Source: Hyphomicrobium_A sp963782555 (GTDB lineage: Bacteria > Pseudomonadota > Alphaproteobacteria > Rhizobiales > Hyphomicrobiaceae). From it: DNA of 64,000 nucleotides. Positions 62,632-64,000 of the stretch are shown here, in pieces (the stretch's first letter is position 1; each line of letters starts with the position of its first letter). The DNA lies in the NCBI GenBank assembly GCA_963782555.1, contig CAWAKB010000001.1, forward strand, positions 558,001 to 622,000, in the 5' to 3' direction. The notes below the pieces were generated by a model. That model did no database searches and was not told where the DNA came from. It worked only from the letters and a program-made list of their open reading frames with translations. The translations under genes were made by a program, and so were the position numbers.

Positions 62632-63072
62632 TTGAAGCTTTTGGCTGCCATTGCCGCGTTCTGGATCCTGGCTCAGACATCATCTGCGGGAGCCCAGACC
62701 GTCACAGGCGTTTGGCAACAGATCGATCCCGATACGGGCAAGGTCGGCGCTCTCGTCACTTTCGCCGAGAGCGGCGGCATCTATCGAGGCTTCTTCTCGA
62801 AACTGTTCCTCGATCCCGGCGACGATCCAAATCCGCTCTGCCGCAAGTGTCCGGGCGCCCGGCGGGGCAAGCCCCTTCTAGGCCTCATGTTCATCGACGG
62901 CATGAAGCGCTCCGGCCTGGCCTATGAAGGGGGAACAATCCTCGATCCGGAAACCGGGACGCTCTACAGCGCCAACATGCGGCTGAGCCCGGACGGCAAC
63001 TCGCTGACCGTGCGCGGCTACGTAGGCATCCCCTTGTTCGGTCAGAGCCAGGTTTGGAAGCGGGTCCAGTGA
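62632..63072 (+). CDS. DUF2147 family exported protein
   Basis: 146 aa from TTG 62632, preceded 7 nt by AAGGT. A signal peptide (AAIAAFWILAQTSSAGAQ) is followed by VTGVWQQIDPDTGKVGALVT, CRKCPGARRGKPLLGLMFID and LDPETGTLYSANMRLSPDGN, the DUF2147 pattern, ending LFGQSQVWKRV. The domain is a small beta-barrel thought to bind ligands in the periplasm; no function is proven. Two cysteines in CRKC may form a disulfide. Confidence 0.9.
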   Translation: MKLLAAIAAFWILAQTSSAGAQTVTGVWQQIDPDTGKVGALVTFAESGGIYRGFFSKLFLDPGDDPNPLCRKCPGARRGKPLLGLMFIDGMKRSGLAYEGGTILDPETGTLYSANMRLSPDGNSLTVRGYVGIPLFGQSQVWKRVQ

Positions 63073-63236
63073 TCCGGCGCGCTTCCGCGCCCCAGGTGCC
63101 GCAAAATTAGGCGGGCGAACCAATGCGCTGTCATAGTTTTGTCTTGCTCCGGGCTGGTAGCAATCCATTGAGAGATCGGGCCTAGCCTGCCGCGTCGATA
63201 TCGAGCCGCTTGTGCAGGCAGCGCGGAGACGAACCG

Positions 63237-64000
63237 ATGACCCAGGCGAAGGAAAAGAACGTTCTCGTCCTGCAGGGTGGAGGGGCGCTCGGCGCCTACC
63301 AGGCCGGCGCCTACGAGGCGCTCGCGGCGGCCGAGCACACGCCCGACTGGGTGGCCCGCATCTCCATCGGTGCCCTCAATGGAGCAATCATCGCCGGCAA
63401 CCCGCCCGAGCGGCGCGTTCAGCGCCTGCGCGAGTTCTGGGAGCGCGTCTCAAGCCTTCTCATCGCTGCGCCTTTCTTCAACGACGATACTTCGCGCAAG
63501 CTGTTCGGCGAGGCCAGCGCGGCGTTCGTCGCCGCCACCGGAGCGCCGGGCTTTTTCGAGCCACGCATTCCGCCGGCCGTGTTCATGCCGCGTGGCTCGA
63601 CCGAGGCGATGAGCCTCTACGATACGACGCCGCTGTTGGAATCGCTGCACGATCTCATCGATTTCGACCTTCTGAATTCCGGTCGCGTGCGCTTGAGCAT
63701 CGGCGCGGTGCAGGTGCGCACGGCCAACATGAAGTATTTCGAATTCAGTCGAGCAGGAGATCCGTGCAGAGCACATCATGGCGAGCGGCGCTCTGCCCCC
63801 GGGCTTCCCACCGATCGTGATCGACGAGGAGCCCTACTGGGACGGCGGGCTCGTCTCCAACACGCCGCTGCACTATGTGCTGGAAGAAACCGGCCCGCGC
63901 CGGGATATGTGCATCTTCCAGCTCGACCTCTTCAGCGCGACCGGTCCGGTCCCTGAGTCCGTGTTCGACATCGCGCAACGCGAAAAGGAAATCCGCTATT
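63237..64000 (+). CDS. Patatin-like phospholipase, partial and frameshifted near 63745
   Basis: The gene starts at ATG 63237 (GGAG 8 nt upstream) and leaves the window at the right edge. VLVLQGGGALGAYQAGAYEA is the oxyanion loop. The nucleophile block reads WVARISIGALNGAIIAG, where the first glycine of GxSxG is arginine. NPPERRVQRLREFWERVSS and SIGAVQVRTANMKYFEF follow. From about 63748 the next frame continues as VEQEIRAEHIMASGALPPG, then YWDGGLVSNTPLHYVLEE with the catalytic aspartate in DGG. I infer a 1-2 bp indel. It would hydrolyse lipids; the missing glycine may affect activity. Confidence 0.8.

Overview
The window is GC-rich, densely coding chromosomal DNA from an alphaproteobacterium, most likely of the order Hyphomicrobiales (Hyphomicrobium/Filomicrobium-like). 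Support: a PodJ-like polarity protein with Sel1 repeats, class I lysyl-tRNA synthetase, a petABC bc1 operon, TauE/SafE plus TIGR02186, DUF6460 and DUF6111 proteins, an HvrA-type H-NS protein, three promoters matching the alphaproteobacterial general-stress sigma factor EcfG, and one box matching the cell-cycle regulator CtrA. I see no insertion sequence, prophage, integrase, rRNA or CRISPR array. One tRNA gene, tRNA-Gly(CCC), is present.

Layout. 0-9.3 kb: partial LpxH-like phosphoesterase, periplasmic binding protein, GT2 glycosyltransferase (frameshifted), DUF3008, DNA ligase D, a single-domain response regulator, a GT-C-like membrane protein running antisense into tRNA-Gly, and a frameshifted radical SAM protein. 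9.3-18.3 kb: MscL, a DUF4212/solute:sodium symporter pair, YjbQ, a coiled-coil exported protein, the PodJ-like protein, TauE/SafE and TIGR02186. 18.3-31.5 kb: a ligase-associated helicase/PdeM pair, DUF6460, DUF952-pyrD, a DUF262/DUF1524 (GmrSD-like) gene, lysK, TerB, a GAF-GGDEF-EAL enzyme, an SRPBCC protein and an alpha/beta hydrolase. 31.6-40.6 kb: MepA (frameshifted), MsrA, small membrane proteins, methylmalonyl-CoA mutase small subunit, a HerA-like ATPase, cytochrome c, Fe-superoxide dismutase and an H-NS protein. 41-50.7 kb: CIRCE-groESL, an L,D-transpeptidase with a 39-bp tandem repeat (frameshifted), nudix-DUF6111-cca, an SLT-like exported protein and hemF. 50.8-64 kb: ABC exporter, petABC, MTA phosphorylase, amidoligase with a broken small partner, peroxiredoxin (frameshifted), OprD-like porin, prolyl aminopeptidase, cytochrome c, DUF2147 and a patatin-like protein (frameshifted, cut by the right edge).

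Two themes stand out. First, stress and cell-cycle wiring: ligD (double-strand break repair), a response regulator and sodB each carry a GGAAC-N16/17-NGTT promoter, and the GGDEF-EAL gene has an exact TTAA-N7-TTAAC CtrA box. Second, six genes have their conserved sequence split between two frames by indels of one to a few bases, and a seventh small ORF has an in-frame TGA. Several of the indels sit in homopolymers or short repeats, so sequencing or assembly error is as likely as real gene decay. All positions and motifs come from reading the sequence; family names rest on remembered motifs, not database searches.
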